NCBI RefSeq assembly: GCF_024580525.1
Contig: NZ_JANIKQ010000005.1
Location: forward strand, 62,001-126,000
Direction of reading: 5' to 3'
Source: Neisseria dentiae
Lineage (GTDB): Bacteria > Pseudomonadota > Gammaproteobacteria > Burkholderiales > Neisseriaceae
Length of the DNA: 64,000 nt
Below the pieces are notes generated by a model, which was not told where the DNA came from, did no database searches, and saw only the letters and a program-made list of their open reading frames with translations. Below are positions 9,875 through 19,428 of the stretch, piece by piece (the first letter of the stretch is position 1; each line of letters begins with the position of its first letter). Both the position numbers and the translations under genes were made by a program.

Positions 9875-10243
9875 TTATAAAACTTCAGGTGCCAATGAAA
9901 CAATTTTCATAAAGCGCTCTGTACGCAACTCGCGGGTCACCGGACCAAAAATACGCGTACCCAAAGGCTCAAGTTTATTGTTCAACAAAACGGCTGCGTT
10001 ATTATCAAATTTAATCAGTGCGCCATCAGGACGACGAACGCCTTTTGCGGTACGAACCACTACAGCGTTATATACATCACCTTTTTTCACACGACCACGC
10101 GGAGCCGCATCTTTCACTGCAACTTTAATAATGTCGCCAACCGAAGCATAGCGACGCTTAGATCCGCCTAATACTTTGATACACATCACGCGACGCGCAC
10201 CAGAGTTATCAGCCACATCTAAGATGGTCTGCATTTGAATCAT
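9875..10243 (-). CDS. rplN: 50S ribosomal protein L14
   Basis: L14 forms inter-subunit bridge B8. The 122-aa product reads [20 protein letters not shown] at the start, then [21 protein letters not shown] and ends [12 protein letters not shown]. It is the first gene of the spc block and is separated from rpsQ by an unusually long 232-bp gap; see the entry for 10244-10475. Confidence 0.97.
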   Translation of the reverse strand: MIQMQTILDVADNSGARRVMCIKVLGGSKRRYASVGDIIKVAVKDAAPRGRVKKGDVYNAVVVRTAKGVRRPDGALIKFDNNAAVLLNNKLEPLGTRIFGPVTRELRTERFMKIVSLAPEVL

Positions 10244-10475
10244 TTTTTTACCTTTAAAAAAACCAACTTAATTTACCTTTTTCAGACGGCCCGATATGCC
10301 AAAGCTTCAGCATTCTACAATCTGACACCTTCAAAAGGTTCTAGTAAACCAGTCTTGGATCCCGAAGGGAAGAAACTTCCAGAGAGAAACTGAAAGATAA
10401 GAAACGAAGTTTACATACAAATTCACTTTGATGCAAGACTTCGTTTCTCTTTTTAAAACCGTACTGTCTTAATTT
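10244..10475 (-). promoter_or_regulatory. S10/spc junction: non-coding spacer with long stem-loop and a DUS
   Basis: Neighbouring genes here are mostly within 30 bp, but this gap is 232 bp. It contains an 11-bp perfect inverted repeat AGAAACGAAGT (10400-10410) / ACTTCGTTTCT (10438-10448), extended by TTGCAT/ATGTAA pairing inside, a small UUCG-type hairpin near 10360-10375, and a single core DUS (about 10282-10291). No ORF is visible. It is a candidate site for the end of S10 transcription and a new start for spc, but I could not identify a convincing promoter. Confidence 0.45.
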
Positions 10476-10739
10476 TTAAACAGCACGAGCTTTTTCTACC
10501 AGCTCTTTAACAACCCAAGACTTGGTTTTAGACAACGGGCGGGTTTCTTCAATCACAACCACATCACCGATGCCGTATTGATTTTGCTCGTCATGAGCAT
10601 GAATTTTAGTCGAACGGCGGATAATTTTGCCATACAGGGGATGTTTAACTTTTCGCTCCACCAATACGGTAACGGTTTTATCCATTTTGTCGCTAACCAC
10701 TTTGCCTTGCAAAGTACGAACATTTTTAGTTTCGCTCAT
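10476..10739 (-). CDS. rpsQ: 30S ribosomal protein S17
   Basis: S17 is a primary 16S rRNA binding protein with an OB fold. The 87-aa protein has [40 protein letters not shown] and [20 protein letters not shown]. It is last in the S10 block. Its start overlaps the rpmC stop in a TAATG arrangement. Confidence 0.97.
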   Translation of the reverse strand: MSETKNVRTLQGKVVSDKMDKTVTVLVERKVKHPLYGKIIRRSTKIHAHDEQNQYGIGDVVVIEETRPLSKTKSWVVKELVEKARAV

Positions 10740-10930
10740 TACTTAGCACCTTTTTCAGTTAAGATGGTTTTGATACGGGCAATATCGCGACGCACTCGTT
10801 TCAATTCGCTCGGTTTGCCTAATTGGCCGGTAGCATTTTGCATACGCAGGCCAAATTGGGTTTTCAGCAAATCAAGCAAATCCGCATTCAATTGCTCAAC
10901 CGATTTGTCTTTCAATTCATTCGCTTTCAT
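10739..10930 (-). CDS. rpmC: 50S ribosomal protein L29
   Basis: A 63-aa, two-helix protein at the tunnel exit: [20 protein letters not shown] then [20 protein letters not shown] and DIARIKTIL. Both ends overlap neighbours by one base (TAATG), so it should be translationally coupled to rplP and rpsQ. Confidence 0.96.
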   Translation of the reverse strand: MKANELKDKSVEQLNADLLDLLKTQFGLRMQNATGQLGKPSELKRVRRDIARIKTILTEKGAK

Positions 10931-11346
10931 TATTGACCTACCTGTCTTACTACAAATACTGTCGGAATCGGCAGTTTGGCAGAAGCCAATTCAAATGCCT
11001 CGCGAGCCAAAGCTTCGGGCACACCGTCCATTTCATACAGCATTTTTCCGGGTTGGATTTCAGCTACATAGTATTCGGGAGAACCTTTACCGCCACCCAT
11101 ACGAACTTCCGCAGGTTTTGCAGTAATGGGTTTATCGGGAAATACACGAATCCAAATACGGCCACCACGTTTGATGTGACGGGTCATAGTACGGCGGGCC
11201 GCCTCGATTTGACGCGCAGTCAAACGACCGCGACCAACCGCTTTCAAACCGAACTCACCAAAACTCACTTTATTACCGCGGGTAGCGATACCGGTGTTAC
11301 GGCCTTTGTGCTGTTTACGGTATTTGAGTCTAGTTGGTTGCAGCAT
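10930..11346 (-). CDS. rplP: 50S ribosomal protein L16
   Basis: L16 lies near the peptidyl transferase centre and A-site tRNA. The 138-aa protein starts [20 protein letters not shown] and contains [20 protein letters not shown] and [20 protein letters not shown]. Its start codon lies 17 bp inside the end of rpsC, where an AGGAGG ribosome binding site is embedded. Confidence 0.97.
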   Translation of the reverse strand: MLQPTRLKYRKQHKGRNTGIATRGNKVSFGEFGLKAVGRGRLTARQIEAARRTMTRHIKRGGRIWIRVFPDKPITAKPAEVRMGGGKGSPEYYVAEIQPGKMLYEMDGVPEALAREAFELASAKLPIPTVFVVRQVGQ

Positions 11347-12031
11347 GACGACCTCCTGCTTTTCTTTGTCTCTTCTCTTGCTCGGGTTTCGCCTGAGCCG
11401 CTTTTTCGCTGCCCTCGCCGGTATAAACCCAAACTTTCAAACCCAAAACGCCATAAGTGGTATGCGCTTCACTGGTTGCATAGTCAACATTGGCACGCAA
11501 CGTATGCAGGGGAACACGTCCTTCGCGATACCATTCGCTACGGGCAATATCCGCACCGTTCAGACGGCCTGAAGTCATGATTTTGATACCTTTGGCACCG
11601 ACGCGCATGGCATTTTGCATAGCGCGCTTCATGGCGCGGCGGAACTGAACGCGTTTTTCAAGTTGTTGGGCAATGCCATCGGCGATAATTTGCGCATCCA
11701 ATTCAGGCTTGCGAATTTCCTCAATGTTGACATGAACCGGCACACCCATCAGGTTTTGCAGGTCACGCTTCAACACCTCGATATCTTCGCCTTTTTTACC
11801 GATTACCACACCAGGGCGAGCCGAGTGGATGGTAATGCGGGCTGATTTTGCCGGACGTTCAATTACAACGCGACCGACAGAGGCATTCGCCAAGCGTTTG
11901 CGCAAATAATTGCGAACATCAATATCTTGTTTCAGAACGGTCGGGAAATCGCTGCTTTTTGCAAACCATTTGGAAGACCAGTCTTTGGTTACCGCCAAGC
12001 GAAAGCCGGTAGGATTAATCTTTTGTCCCAT
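11330..12031 (-). CDS. rpsC: 30S ribosomal protein S3
   Basis: S3 lines the mRNA entry channel. The 233-aa protein has [20 protein letters not shown], a KH domain ([20 protein letters not shown]) and the C-terminal domain with [21 protein letters not shown] basic, alanine-rich tail extends the C-terminus. It overlaps rplP by 17 bp. Confidence 0.97.
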   Translation of the reverse strand: MGQKINPTGFRLAVTKDWSSKWFAKSSDFPTVLKQDIDVRNYLRKRLANASVGRVVIERPAKSARITIHSARPGVVIGKKGEDIEVLKRDLQNLMGVPVHVNIEEIRKPELDAQIIADGIAQQLEKRVQFRRAMKRAMQNAMRVGAKGIKIMTSGRLNGADIARSEWYREGRVPLHTLRANVDYATSEAHTTYGVLGLKVWVYTGEGSEKAAQAKPEQEKRQRKAGGRHAATN

Positions 12032-12040
12032 AGCTTTTCC

Positions 12041-12370
12041 TTAATTACCTACTGTCACATTGATATGACAGGTTTGTTTTTCAATGCGGTTACCACGACC
12101 CTTGGCACGCGCCTGAAAACGTTTCAGGCTCGGCCCTTTGTCAACAAAAATGGTGACCACTTTCAGCTCGTCAATATCGGCGCCTTCGTTATGCTCCGCA
12201 TTAGCAATAGCAGACTCCAGCACTTTTTTCACGAGTTCAGCACCTTTTTTCGGGCTAAATGCCAAGATATTCAAAGCTTGGGCAACGTCTTTGCCACGAA
12301 TCAGATCTGCTACCAAACGGGCTTTTTGCGCAGAAATACGGGCGTTTTTATGTTGTGCACTTACTCTCAT
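12041..12370 (-). CDS. rplV: 50S ribosomal protein L22
   Basis: L22 has a beta hairpin that lines the exit tunnel near the macrolide site. The 109-aa product has [20 protein letters not shown], the assembly region [12 protein letters not shown] and hairpin [20 protein letters not shown] see no duplication or deletion in the hairpin, the kinds of change linked to macrolide resistance. Confidence 0.97.
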   Translation of the reverse strand: MRVSAQHKNARISAQKARLVADLIRGKDVAQALNILAFSPKKGAELVKKVLESAIANAEHNEGADIDELKVVTIFVDKGPSLKRFQARAKGRGNRIEKQTCHINVTVGN

Positions 12371-12378
12371 GATTCACC

Positions 12379-12657
12379 TTATTTCTTTTTAGCCTTTTTA
12401 TCAGCCAAATGGCCTTTAAAGGTACGGGTCAATGAGAACTCGCCCAGTTTATGGCCGACCATATTATCGCTGATAAATACCGGCACATGGGTACGGCCGT
12501 TGTGCACAGCGATGGTCAAACCGATAAAGTCGGGCAGAATGGTAGAACGACGCGACCAGGTTTTAATAGGACGTTTGTCGTTATTTGCACGAGCCGCATC
12601 TACTTTTTTCAGCAAATGCAGGTCTACATATGGGCCTTTTTTCAATGAACGAGCCAT
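12379..12657 (-). CDS. rpsS: 30S ribosomal protein S19
   Basis: S19 pairs with S13 in the 30S head. The 92-aa protein has [40 protein letters not shown] and the conserved [16 protein letters not shown]. It lies between rplB and rplV. Confidence 0.97.
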   Translation of the reverse strand: MARSLKKGPYVDLHLLKKVDAARANNDKRPIKTWSRRSTILPDFIGLTIAVHNGRTHVPVFISDNMVGHKLGEFSLTRTFKGHLADKKAKKK

Positions 12658-12662
12658 ATCAA

Positions 12663-13496
12663 TTAACCTTTATTTGAGTAACGGCGGCGAACAATCATAT
12701 TGTCCGTGCGTTTGTTGTTACGAGTACGGTAACCTTTAGCAGGCGTACCCCACGGGCTAACCGGCTCGCGCGCTTCGCCGGTACGGCCTTCACCACCACC
12801 GTGCGGGTGGTCAACCGGGTTCATTACCACACCGCGTACAGTCGGGCGGATACCACGCCAGCGATTGGCACCGGCTTTACCGATTTTCTTCAGGCTTTGT
12901 TCTTCATTACCCACTTCACCGATGGTGGCGCGGCAATCAACATGGATTTTACGCACTTCGCCGGAACGCAGACGAACTTGGGCGTAAATGCCTTCTTTAG
13001 CCAGCAATACCGCAGAAGCACCGGCAGAACGTGCAATTTGCGCACCTTTACCCGGCTTCATCTCGATACAGTGAATGGTTGTACCCACGGGAATATTGCG
13101 GATAGGCAGGGTGTTGCCCACTTTAATCGCAGACTCGGCACCTGAAACCAATACCGCACCCGCTTTAATACCGCGCGGGGCGATAATGTAGCGGCGCTCG
13201 CCGTCTGCATAGCACAACAGGGCAATGTGGGCAGTACGGTTCGGATCGTATTCGATACGCTCCACTTTCGCAGGGATACCGTCTTTATTGCGTTTAAAGT
13301 CCACTACACGGTAGTGGTGCTTATGACCGCCGCCTTTATGGCGGGTGGTGATATGGCCGTTATTGTTGCGGCCGGCGGTAGAGTTTTTCTTCTCAACCAA
13401 GGCAGCATACGGCGCACCTTTATACAAACCTTCTGTGGTTACGCGAACCATGCCGCGACGGCCAGCAGAGGTAGGCTTCATTTTTACAATAGCCAT
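12663..13496 (-). CDS. rplB: 50S ribosomal protein L2
   Basis: L2 is needed for subunit joining and peptidyl transfer. The 277-aa protein has [34 protein letters not shown] and the C-terminal [20 protein letters not shown] with the essential histidine. It lies 5 bp after rplW. Confidence 0.98.
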   Translation of the reverse strand: MAIVKMKPTSAGRRGMVRVTTEGLYKGAPYAALVEKKNSTAGRNNNGHITTRHKGGGHKHHYRVVDFKRNKDGIPAKVERIEYDPNRTAHIALLCYADGERRYIIAPRGIKAGAVLVSGAESAIKVGNTLPIRNIPVGTTIHCIEMKPGKGAQIARSAGASAVLLAKEGIYAQVRLRSGEVRKIHVDCRATIGEVGNEEQSLKKIGKAGANRWRGIRPTVRGVVMNPVDHPHGGGEGRTGEAREPVSPWGTPAKGYRTRNNKRTDNMIVRRRYSNKG

Positions 13497-13501
13497 GTTA
13501 C

Positions 13502-13822
13502 TTATTCCTTATCTGCAGTTGCCGCAGCAGCTTCCAAATCCAACTCCTGACCGGCAGCCAAGCTAACATAAGCTTTTTTCACATCGCTGCGACGGCCGAT
13601 GGTGCGGCCAAAACGTTTGGTTTTGCCTTTAGTGGTGGTAGTGGTTACAGAAGCCACTTCCACACCAAACAGCAACTCGACAGCAGCTTTGATTTCCTGC
13701 TTGGTTGCATTCGGCAATACTTTGAAAGTCATTTGATTGCGTTTTTCGGCTAACAAATTGCTTTTTTCGGAAACAACAGGCGCCAAAATCACTTGAGTCA
13801 AACGTTGCTGATTCATACCCAT
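13502..13822 (-). CDS. rplW: 50S ribosomal protein L23
   Basis: L23 is the docking site at the tunnel exit for trigger factor and SRP. The 106-aa product has [20 protein letters not shown] and [20 protein letters not shown], then [17 protein letters not shown]. Its start overlaps rplD by 10 bp. Confidence 0.97.
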   Translation of the reverse strand: MGMNQQRLTQVILAPVVSEKSNLLAEKRNQMTFKVLPNATKQEIKAAVELLFGVEVASVTTTTTKGKTKRFGRTIGRRSDVKKAYVSLAAGQELDLEAAAATADKE

Positions 13823-14433
13823 TGCTCCTCTAACTGTGCAACCGCATCTTTGGTCATCACGACTTTTTTGTAACGCAGCAAACTGTAGGGATCAATTTGC
13901 TGTGCTTCCAAAACCAGTACGTTAGGCAAATTGCGCGAAGCCAGATAAACATTTTCATCCAACTGCTTGGTAACAAACAAAACTTGTTCCAAGCCCAGAT
14001 TTTTCACCTGCTCTGCAAACACTTTGGTTTTCGGCGTTTCGGCGGTTAACGCATCAATAGCGAAAAGACGCTCGTCACGGGCCAATTGCGACAGAATAGT
14101 CGCCATACCGGCACGGTACATTTTGCGGTTAACTTTTTGAGTGAAGTTTTCGTCGGGTTTGTTCGGGAACGCACGGCCACCTTTGCGCCACAGCGGAGAA
14201 GAAGTCATACCGGAACGCGCACGGCCGGTACCTTTCTGACGCCACGGTTTTTTAGTGGAGTGATTCACTTCCGCACGGGTTTTCTGAGCACGGTTGCCTG
14301 AACGGGCGTTTGCCAAGAAAGCAGTAACCAGCTGATGAACCAACGCTTCATTGTATTCACGGGCAAACAAAGCATCAGAAACAGCCAAGCTGCCTGAAAC
14401 CTGCCCTTTAGCATCAATTACTTTTAATTCCAT
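13813..14433 (-). CDS. rplD: 50S ribosomal protein L4
   Basis: L4 reaches into the exit tunnel and, in E. coli, represses the S10 operon by binding its leader. The 206-aa product has the loop [15 protein letters not shown] with Gly68 and Gly70, positions changed in macrolide-resistant neisseriae, in the unmutated state. It overlaps the rplC stop by one base (TAATG). Confidence 0.97.
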   Translation of the reverse strand: MELKVIDAKGQVSGSLAVSDALFAREYNEALVHQLVTAFLANARSGNRAQKTRAEVNHSTKKPWRQKGTGRARSGMTSSPLWRKGGRAFPNKPDENFTQKVNRKMYRAGMATILSQLARDERLFAIDALTAETPKTKVFAEQVKNLGLEQVLFVTKQLDENVYLASRNLPNVLVLEAQQIDPYSLLRYKKVVMTKDAVAQLEEQWV

Positions 14434-15077
14434 TACGCACCTACTTTCACGCTGGGACGTACCACAACATCGCTGTTTACCGCACCGGGAACAGCACCCT
14501 TAACCAGCAACAGCTGGCGCTCGGCATCCACTCGTACAACTTCCAGATTTTGAACGGTTGCCTTGGTGTTGCCGTATTGGCCGGCCATACGCTTGCCCGG
14601 GAATACACGGCCGGGGTCTTGCGCCATACCGATAGAACCGGGAACGCGGTGTGAACGCGAGTTACCGTGGGAGGTACGTTGCGCGCCGAAGTTGTGGCGC
14701 TTGATGGTGCCTGAGAAACCTTTACCTTTGGAGGTTCCGGTTACATCGACCAATTGGCCGGCTTCGAACATGGCAACGGTAATTTCGTCGCCAGCTTTCA
14801 ACTCGCCCAACTTTTCCGCAGAAACAGCAAATTCAACCAATCCGCGACCTGCTTCCACACCTGCTTTGGCAAAGTGGCCGGCTTCGGCTTTGTTGACGCG
14901 GTTTGCTTTTTTCTGACCGAAGGTAACCTGAACGGCAGTATAACCGTCGGCATCTTCGGATTTCACTTGAGTGACGCGGTTGGCAGACATATCCAACACG
15001 GTTACCGGAACAGAAGCACCCTGTTCGTTAAACACGCGGGTCATGCCCACTTTGCGCCCAACCAGACCTAAAGTCAT
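14433..15077 (-). CDS. rplC: 50S ribosomal protein L3
   Basis: L3 nucleates large-subunit assembly. The 214-aa protein starts [20 protein letters not shown] and contains [20 protein letters not shown] and [20 protein letters not shown]. It is the first gene of the cluster here. rpsJ, which precedes it in E. coli, is not upstream; instead there is a promoter and a leader of roughly 80 nt with two hairpins. Confidence 0.98.
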   Translation of the reverse strand: MTLGLVGRKVGMTRVFNEQGASVPVTVLDMSANRVTQVKSEDADGYTAVQVTFGQKKANRVNKAEAGHFAKAGVEAGRGLVEFAVSAEKLGELKAGDEITVAMFEAGQLVDVTGTSKGKGFSGTIKRHNFGAQRTSHGNSRSHRVPGSIGMAQDPGRVFPGKRMAGQYGNTKATVQNLEVVRVDAERQLLLVKGAVPGAVNSDVVVRPSVKVGA

Positions 15078-15102
15078 GATTATTTTCCTTTTTAATTAAA
15101 GG

Positions 15103-15160
15103 GGCCGATTACGATTGATCGGCCATTGCACAAAAAACATACTTGGCACAATGCCAAGCA
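15103..15160 (-). promoter_or_regulatory. S10-operon mRNA leader with two perfect hairpins
   Basis: Between promoter and rplC the minus strand forms CTTGGCA-TTG-TGCCAAG (about 15142-15158) and GGCCGAT-CAATCGTA-ATCGGCC (about 15103-15124), each a 7-bp perfect stem. The first hairpin would be at the very 5' end of the transcript. A role in L4-type feedback is an inference from E. coli; these hairpins do not resemble that leader in detail. Confidence 0.5.
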
Positions 15161-15164
15161 GCGC

Positions 15165-15194
15165 ACTATAACACAGCTCGAGAACACCTTACAA
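15165..15194 (-). promoter_or_regulatory. Promoter of the rplC (S10) operon
   Basis: On the minus strand, TTGTAA (15189-15194), 18 bp, TATAGT (15165-15170), with TGT before the -10 giving an extended -10 element. It lies upstream of the two leader hairpins and rplC and has the same TGnTATAGT form as the promoter before rpsM. Confidence 0.65.
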
Positions 15195-15264
15195 GAAAAA
15201 CTTTGTTTTCAAAGCCGAATTTCAAGCTTTATTTATTTTCGAGCCGGCTTGATTTACTCACCCT

Positions 15265-15316
15265 GAGGCCGTCTGAAAAATGCGGTTCATACAACCCGGA
15301 TTTTTCAGACGGCCTC
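15265..15316. terminator. Inverted DUS pair
   Basis: AGGCCGTCTGAAAAA (15266-15280) and TTTTTCAGACGGCCT (15301-15315) form a 15-bp stem. It separates the small lipoprotein gene from the S10 promoter and can stop transcription entering the ribosomal cluster. Confidence 0.65.
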
Positions 15317-15342
15317 CAAGCTTAATATAACTTCCGGCAGCT

Positions 15343-15477
15343 TTATCTGCCGATGCGGGTATGCGAGGTTTCCACACCGCCTTTGATTTCGCCGTAAATT
15401 TCGTTTTGGCCGCCGGTGCGGGGCTGTGCGCAGGCTGCCAGCAATAAAACGATAAGGGTGGAACACAGGGCTTTCAT
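15343..15477 (-). CDS. Small putative lipoprotein
   Basis: I translated a 44-aa product: a signal peptide with MKALCSTLIVLLLAACAQ, where LLAAC is a canonical lipobox (cleavage before Cys16). The mature peptide is only about 29 residues and ends ETSHTRIGR. A Shine-Dalgarno (AAAGGAAAC) precedes the ATG at 15477. I recognise no family. Tiny lipoproteins are common in Neisseriaceae. Start, lipobox and ribosome binding site make it a believable gene, but function is unknown. Confidence 0.65.
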   Translation of the reverse strand: MKALCSTLIVLLLAACAQPRTGGQNEIYGEIKGGVETSHTRIGR

Positions 15478-15527
15478 AATGTTTCCTTTATATATAAAGT
15501 TCGGCCAACCCCACCTTGGCACGGAAT

Positions 15528-16373
15528 TCAGCCGTTGATTTTACAGGAAAAGTGGAACGCATCGATTTCAAAACCGTTTTCAAAATACAGACGGTGCGCC
15601 GGTGTGCGCTCGCTGCCCACATCCGACCAAACTTGGATTTTATCTATTCCTTCTTCTGCGGCGATACGGCGCACTTCTGCCAGCAGGCGGGCGGCGTAGC
15701 CTTTGCTGCGGCCGTGGGGAATGGTTACGATGTCGTCGATATGGATGTGGCGGCCGCCGGCAAGGTTGGTTTGCTCGCGAAAGCCGCAAACGGCCACGGC
15801 ATTGGCCTTGCCTTCTTCAAAAATACCGAACAGGCGGTAGCCTTGCGGCCGCTGCTGCGTGTTGACCTGCTCCACGAAGCGTGCCACATCAGTAATGCCC
15901 GCGCGCAATATGCTCAAGGCGGCAAAAGCAACCGCGGTGTCTTCTGCACCGATTTCGCGCAACACGCTTTCTACCGGAGCGGCTTCAACCGCTGCAGCCT
16001 GCTGTTCGGCCACCTGTTTTTCCTGGATAGCCTGCGACAGCGACACGCGCTCTTGTACTGCACCGGCTTCTTCTTGTGCCTGTTCGTCTATCAAGGCTTT
16101 GCAGTCCATCACGCGCAAATCGTTGTCGGCGGCAAAGTCCATCAGAAAACGGAACATCGGCGGGTTGATTTCTTCCAGTTTTTTGTCCACCGCCACGCAG
16201 CGGACCTTATCAACCAGAATCGGGCGCACCCATTCGTGGTAAGACAGGCGGTTGCCTTTATCGAACGACGACAGAATGCCGCACAAACGCTCCGCCCAGT
16301 CACTGGGGCGGAAAACCTTGCCGTTGCCGGTGGTGCCGTGAATCACGATTTCATAGGGATTGCAAACTAACAT
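15528..16373 (-). CDS. DUF3579-GNAT acetyltransferase fusion protein
   Basis: A 281-aa protein with two parts. Residues about 5-95 match DUF3579, a beta-proteobacterial family usually found alone at about 100 aa; the signature is KVFRPSDWAERLCG, then FLMDFAADNDLRV. An alanine/glutamine-rich linker follows (about 100-135). Residues about 140-275 form a GNAT acetyltransferase fold: ILRAGITDVARFVEQ, the acetyl-CoA loop region VTIPHGRSKGYAARLLAEVR and the end APAHRLYFENGFEIDAFHF. The substrate is unknown. The start at 16373 has a GGAGAA ribosome binding site. It stands alone; a TATAAT-like -10 lies at 16415-16420. Confidence 0.8.
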   Translation of the reverse strand: MLVCNPYEIVIHGTTGNGKVFRPSDWAERLCGILSSFDKGNRLSYHEWVRPILVDKVRCVAVDKKLEEINPPMFRFLMDFAADNDLRVMDCKALIDEQAQEEAGAVQERVSLSQAIQEKQVAEQQAAAVEAAPVESVLREIGAEDTAVAFAALSILRAGITDVARFVEQVNTQQRPQGYRLFGIFEEGKANAVAVCGFREQTNLAGGRHIHIDDIVTIPHGRSKGYAARLLAEVRRIAAEEGIDKIQVWSDVGSERTPAHRLYFENGFEIDAFHFSCKING

Positions 16374-16639
16374 GAACGGTTCTCCGAAGGGAGTTGTCGG
16401 ACGGAAAAATGCGGATTATACCCGACAGCCGTGCCGCCCTAAAGGTTTAAGGGCCGCGCGCGCCGCCTGTGTTGCGGTATTTCAAAAACTTTCGGTAAAA
16501 CGCTGCAAACACGAATTTATTTTGCTACTAACGATATACCAAAATCCTAAAAAATCAAGAAACAAACCTACGTTTCTCTCGCCGAAAAAATCAATACACC
16601 CTTGAGCCAATCAAGGCCGTCTGAAAAATTTTTTGTAAA

Positions 16640-17072
<433 letters not shown>

Positions 17073-17124
17073 TTTTATTACCCCTAACTTACGGCAACAA
17101 ATATTTTGATATAGGAACTGCAAA

Positions 17125-18438
17125 ATGAATGCGTTGAAAATCCTTCCCCTTGTCTTGCTATACCCCGCCGCCGCCTCTGCCGCCGAAACCGACGGTTGGT
17201 GGCAGCCTTTTTCCGCAATCAACTCGGGCGACACCGCATGGGTGATGACTTCGGCCGTGTTGGTTCTGTTTATGACGCTGCCCGGCCTTGCATTGTTTTA
17301 CGGCGGCATGGTGCGTAAGAAAAACCTGCTTTCCACCATGATGCACAGTTTTTCCGTCGGCGCATTGGTGAGCGTGTTGTGGATGTTAATCGGCTATTCG
17401 CTGGCCTTTACGCCCGGCAACGCCTTTATAGGCGGTTTGGAGCGCGTGCTGCTCAACGGCATGAGTTTGGATGTGGCCAAAGAAATGGTTACCGTGTCGC
17501 CCAATGCCGGCAGCGTACCCGAAGCGGTGTTTATGTTTTTTCAAATGACTTTCGCCGTGATTTCCACCGCCATTATCGCGGGCGCATTCGCCGAACGCAT
17601 GAAATATTCGGCCATGATGCTGTTTTCTGGCCTGTGGATGCTGCTTGTTTACGTGCCGACGGCACACTGGGTGTGGGGCGGCGGCTTTATGAGTGCGGGC
17701 GGCGTATTTGACTACGCAGGCGGCACAGTAGTGCACATCAATGCCGGTGTGGCCGGTTTGGTAGCCGCACTGGTTTTAGGCAAACGCGTGGGTTACGGCA
17801 AAGAAGCCATGCCGCCGCACAATATGGCCTTCACGCTGGTTGGCGCCGCCATGCTGTGGGTGGGCTGGTTCGGTTTCAACGCCGGCTCGGCCGTGGCCGC
17901 CAACGCTTCCGCAGGCATGGCGATGGCCGTTACTCAAATCGCCGCCGCCACCGGCGCACTGGTTTGGCTGCTGTGTGAAAAACTGGTGGGCCACAAACCC
18001 TCTGCCTTGGGTTTGGCTTCGGGCGCGGTGGCCGGCTTGGTGGGCATCACCCCCGCCGCAGGTTTTGTCGATCCGAAAGGCGCGCTGGTTATCGGCATCG
18101 TTACTGCCGCCGGCTGTTACTGGGCTTCCGTGATTCTGAAACGCAAACTCGGCTACGACGATTCGCTCGACGCCTTCGGCATCCACGGTTTCGGCGGTCT
18201 GATCGGTGCCGTGCTGACCGGCTTGGTGTTCAACAACCAGATTTTCGGCGGCGATGCGGTTATCGGCAAACAAGTGCTGATTCAATTGAAAGACGCTCTC
18301 ACCACCATCGTTTACAGCGGCGTGATGAGCTTTGTGATTCTGAAAGTGGTCGGCATCGTTTGCGGCGGCCTGCGCGTGGAACGCGATATAGAACGCGAAG
18401 GCCTGGATTTGAACATCCACGGCGAACGTGTGGAATAA
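17125..18438 (+). CDS. amtB: Ammonium channel AmtB
   Basis: A 437-aa inner-membrane trimeric ammonium channel with a cleavable N-terminus (LVLLYPAAASAAET) and eleven expected membrane helices. Key blocks: PGLALFYGGMVRKKN, the twin-histidine motifs VVHINAGVAGLV and AFGIHGFGGLIGA, and GWFGFNAGSA. GlnK would block it when nitrogen is ample. The ribosome binding site is AGGAACT. A DUS hairpin with a T-tract follows as terminator. Confidence 0.96.
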   Translation: MNALKILPLVLLYPAAASAAETDGWWQPFSAINSGDTAWVMTSAVLVLFMTLPGLALFYGGMVRKKNLLSTMMHSFSVGALVSVLWMLIGYSLAFTPGNAFIGGLERVLLNGMSLDVAKEMVTVSPNAGSVPEAVFMFFQMTFAVISTAIIAGAFAERMKYSAMMLFSGLWMLLVYVPTAHWVWGGGFMSAGGVFDYAGGTVVHINAGVAGLVAALVLGKRVGYGKEAMPPHNMAFTLVGAAMLWVGWFGFNAGSAVAANASAGMAMAVTQIAAATGALVWLLCEKLVGHKPSALGLASGAVAGLVGITPAAGFVDPKGALVIGIVTAAGCYWASVILKRKLGYDDSLDAFGIHGFGGLIGAVLTGLVFNNQIFGGDAVIGKQVLIQLKDALTTIVYSGVMSFVILKVVGIVCGGLRVERDIEREGLDLNIHGERVE

Positions 18439-18474
18439 CAACCAAAATAATAACTTGTTGTTTTGTAGTGGGAT

Positions 18475-18514
18475 AGGCTGTCTGAAAAGGGGTTTCAGAC
18501 GGCCTCTTTTTCTT
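18475..18514 (+). terminator. Terminator of glnK-amtB (variant DUS hairpin)
   Basis: AGGCTGTCTGAAA and TTTCAGACGGCCT form a stem with one G-U pair and a short AGGGG loop, followed by CTTTTTCTTT on the plus strand. The left arm is a degenerate DUS. Confidence 0.75.
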
Positions 18515-18622
18515 TGGTGCGAAAACCGTGGGCAAAATCCCCAAAAGTTTTTTCACCATCAATTTTGCCGGCCCCAGCGCCCCTCCCCGCAAGCCGAAAC
18601 CTTAGCCAAAGCCATATGGGCA

Positions 18623-18835
18623 GAGACCTTTGCAAAAGCCGGTTTGCTCCTGAAAATGTTTTTATTCCGTCATGTCCGGGCTTGACCAGATTGTCTGTTA
18701 TTTATTTTGAAACAAGAAGATACCCAGGCCAAACCCGAGCATGACACAGAGGTTTTAAAATGCGGAAAGAAATTTTGTACAGGCCGCAGTCCTGTGCAAA
18801 CTCCTTAAGGCCGTCTGAAATGCTCAAATCCCCGG
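18623..18835. repeat. Degenerate B-type MITE-like repeat
   Basis: It begins GAGACCTTTGCAAAA at 18623. The core (about 18667-18745) has TGTCCGGGCTTGACC and a mirrored AAACCCGAGCATGAC. A decayed right end with a DUS (about 18810-18821) follows. It fills most of the 417-bp gap between amtB and the cytochrome c' gene. Confidence 0.65.
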
Positions 18836-18855
18836 CCTGAAACTTCCGCAACACC

Positions 18856-19293
18856 TCAATCTTTAAAATCCTTATGACAAGCCTTGCAGCTTTGCCCCAC
18901 TTGGCCGAACGAAGCCTTAACCACAGCATAATCCCCGCGTTGCGCCGCCTGATTCAGCGCCGCCGCCGCATCATTAAACCGCTTGATGGCCGCCTGAAAC
19001 GCCTGCGGGTTTTCCCACACCGTAGCCTTCGCATCCGAACCGCTGCCGTTGCTGCCCGCGCCATAATGCTTCCACGGCTCACCCGCCGTTTCGTTCAACT
19101 GCGCCGCCAGCGCAGCAAACTCCTTGGCCGGAAACGACTGCGCATCGCTCTTCTTAAGCATATCGCCCATTTTCTTATTCAAGCCGCGCCACTCTTTCAT
19201 ATATTGCTGGCGCGCCTTAATATCGCCCGCATCGGCATGAACCCAACCCGCAGCCAAAACCGTGCACAACAGCACCAAAAAATGCTTTTTCAT
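18856..19293 (-). CDS. cycP: Cytochrome c' (periplasmic)
   Basis: A 145-aa protein with signal peptide MKKHFLVLLCTVLAAGWVHA. The mature part is a four-helix bundle type protein with a single C-terminal haem site CKACH followed by KDFKD, the cytochrome c' layout (haem site at the C-terminal end rather than N-terminal). In meningococcus cytochrome c' protects against nitric oxide. An AAAGGAAC ribosome binding site precedes the start. The haem would be attached by the ResB/CcsA system encoded at 47.9-51.2 kb. Confidence 0.88.
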   Translation of the reverse strand: MKKHFLVLLCTVLAAGWVHADAGDIKARQQYMKEWRGLNKKMGDMLKKSDAQSFPAKEFAALAAQLNETAGEPWKHYGAGSNGSGSDAKATVWENPQAFQAAIKRFNDAAAALNQAAQRGDYAVVKASFGQVGQSCKACHKDFKD

Positions 19294-19428
19294 CTTTGTG
19301 TTCCTTTAAAAATACAGCCATTCAGCCCGAAATAAAACACCGCGCAGCCGAACCAGCCCGCACCAACCGTTTCAAAACCAACCTGCCATAATATTTATCA
19401 TCGTTGTAAAACCAAGCATACCGCGCCC

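Noticed and set aside
15078..15540. rpsJ or another ribosomal gene upstream of rplC
   Set aside because: All frames were read; only a 44-aa lipoprotein and the 3' end of the GNAT gene are there.
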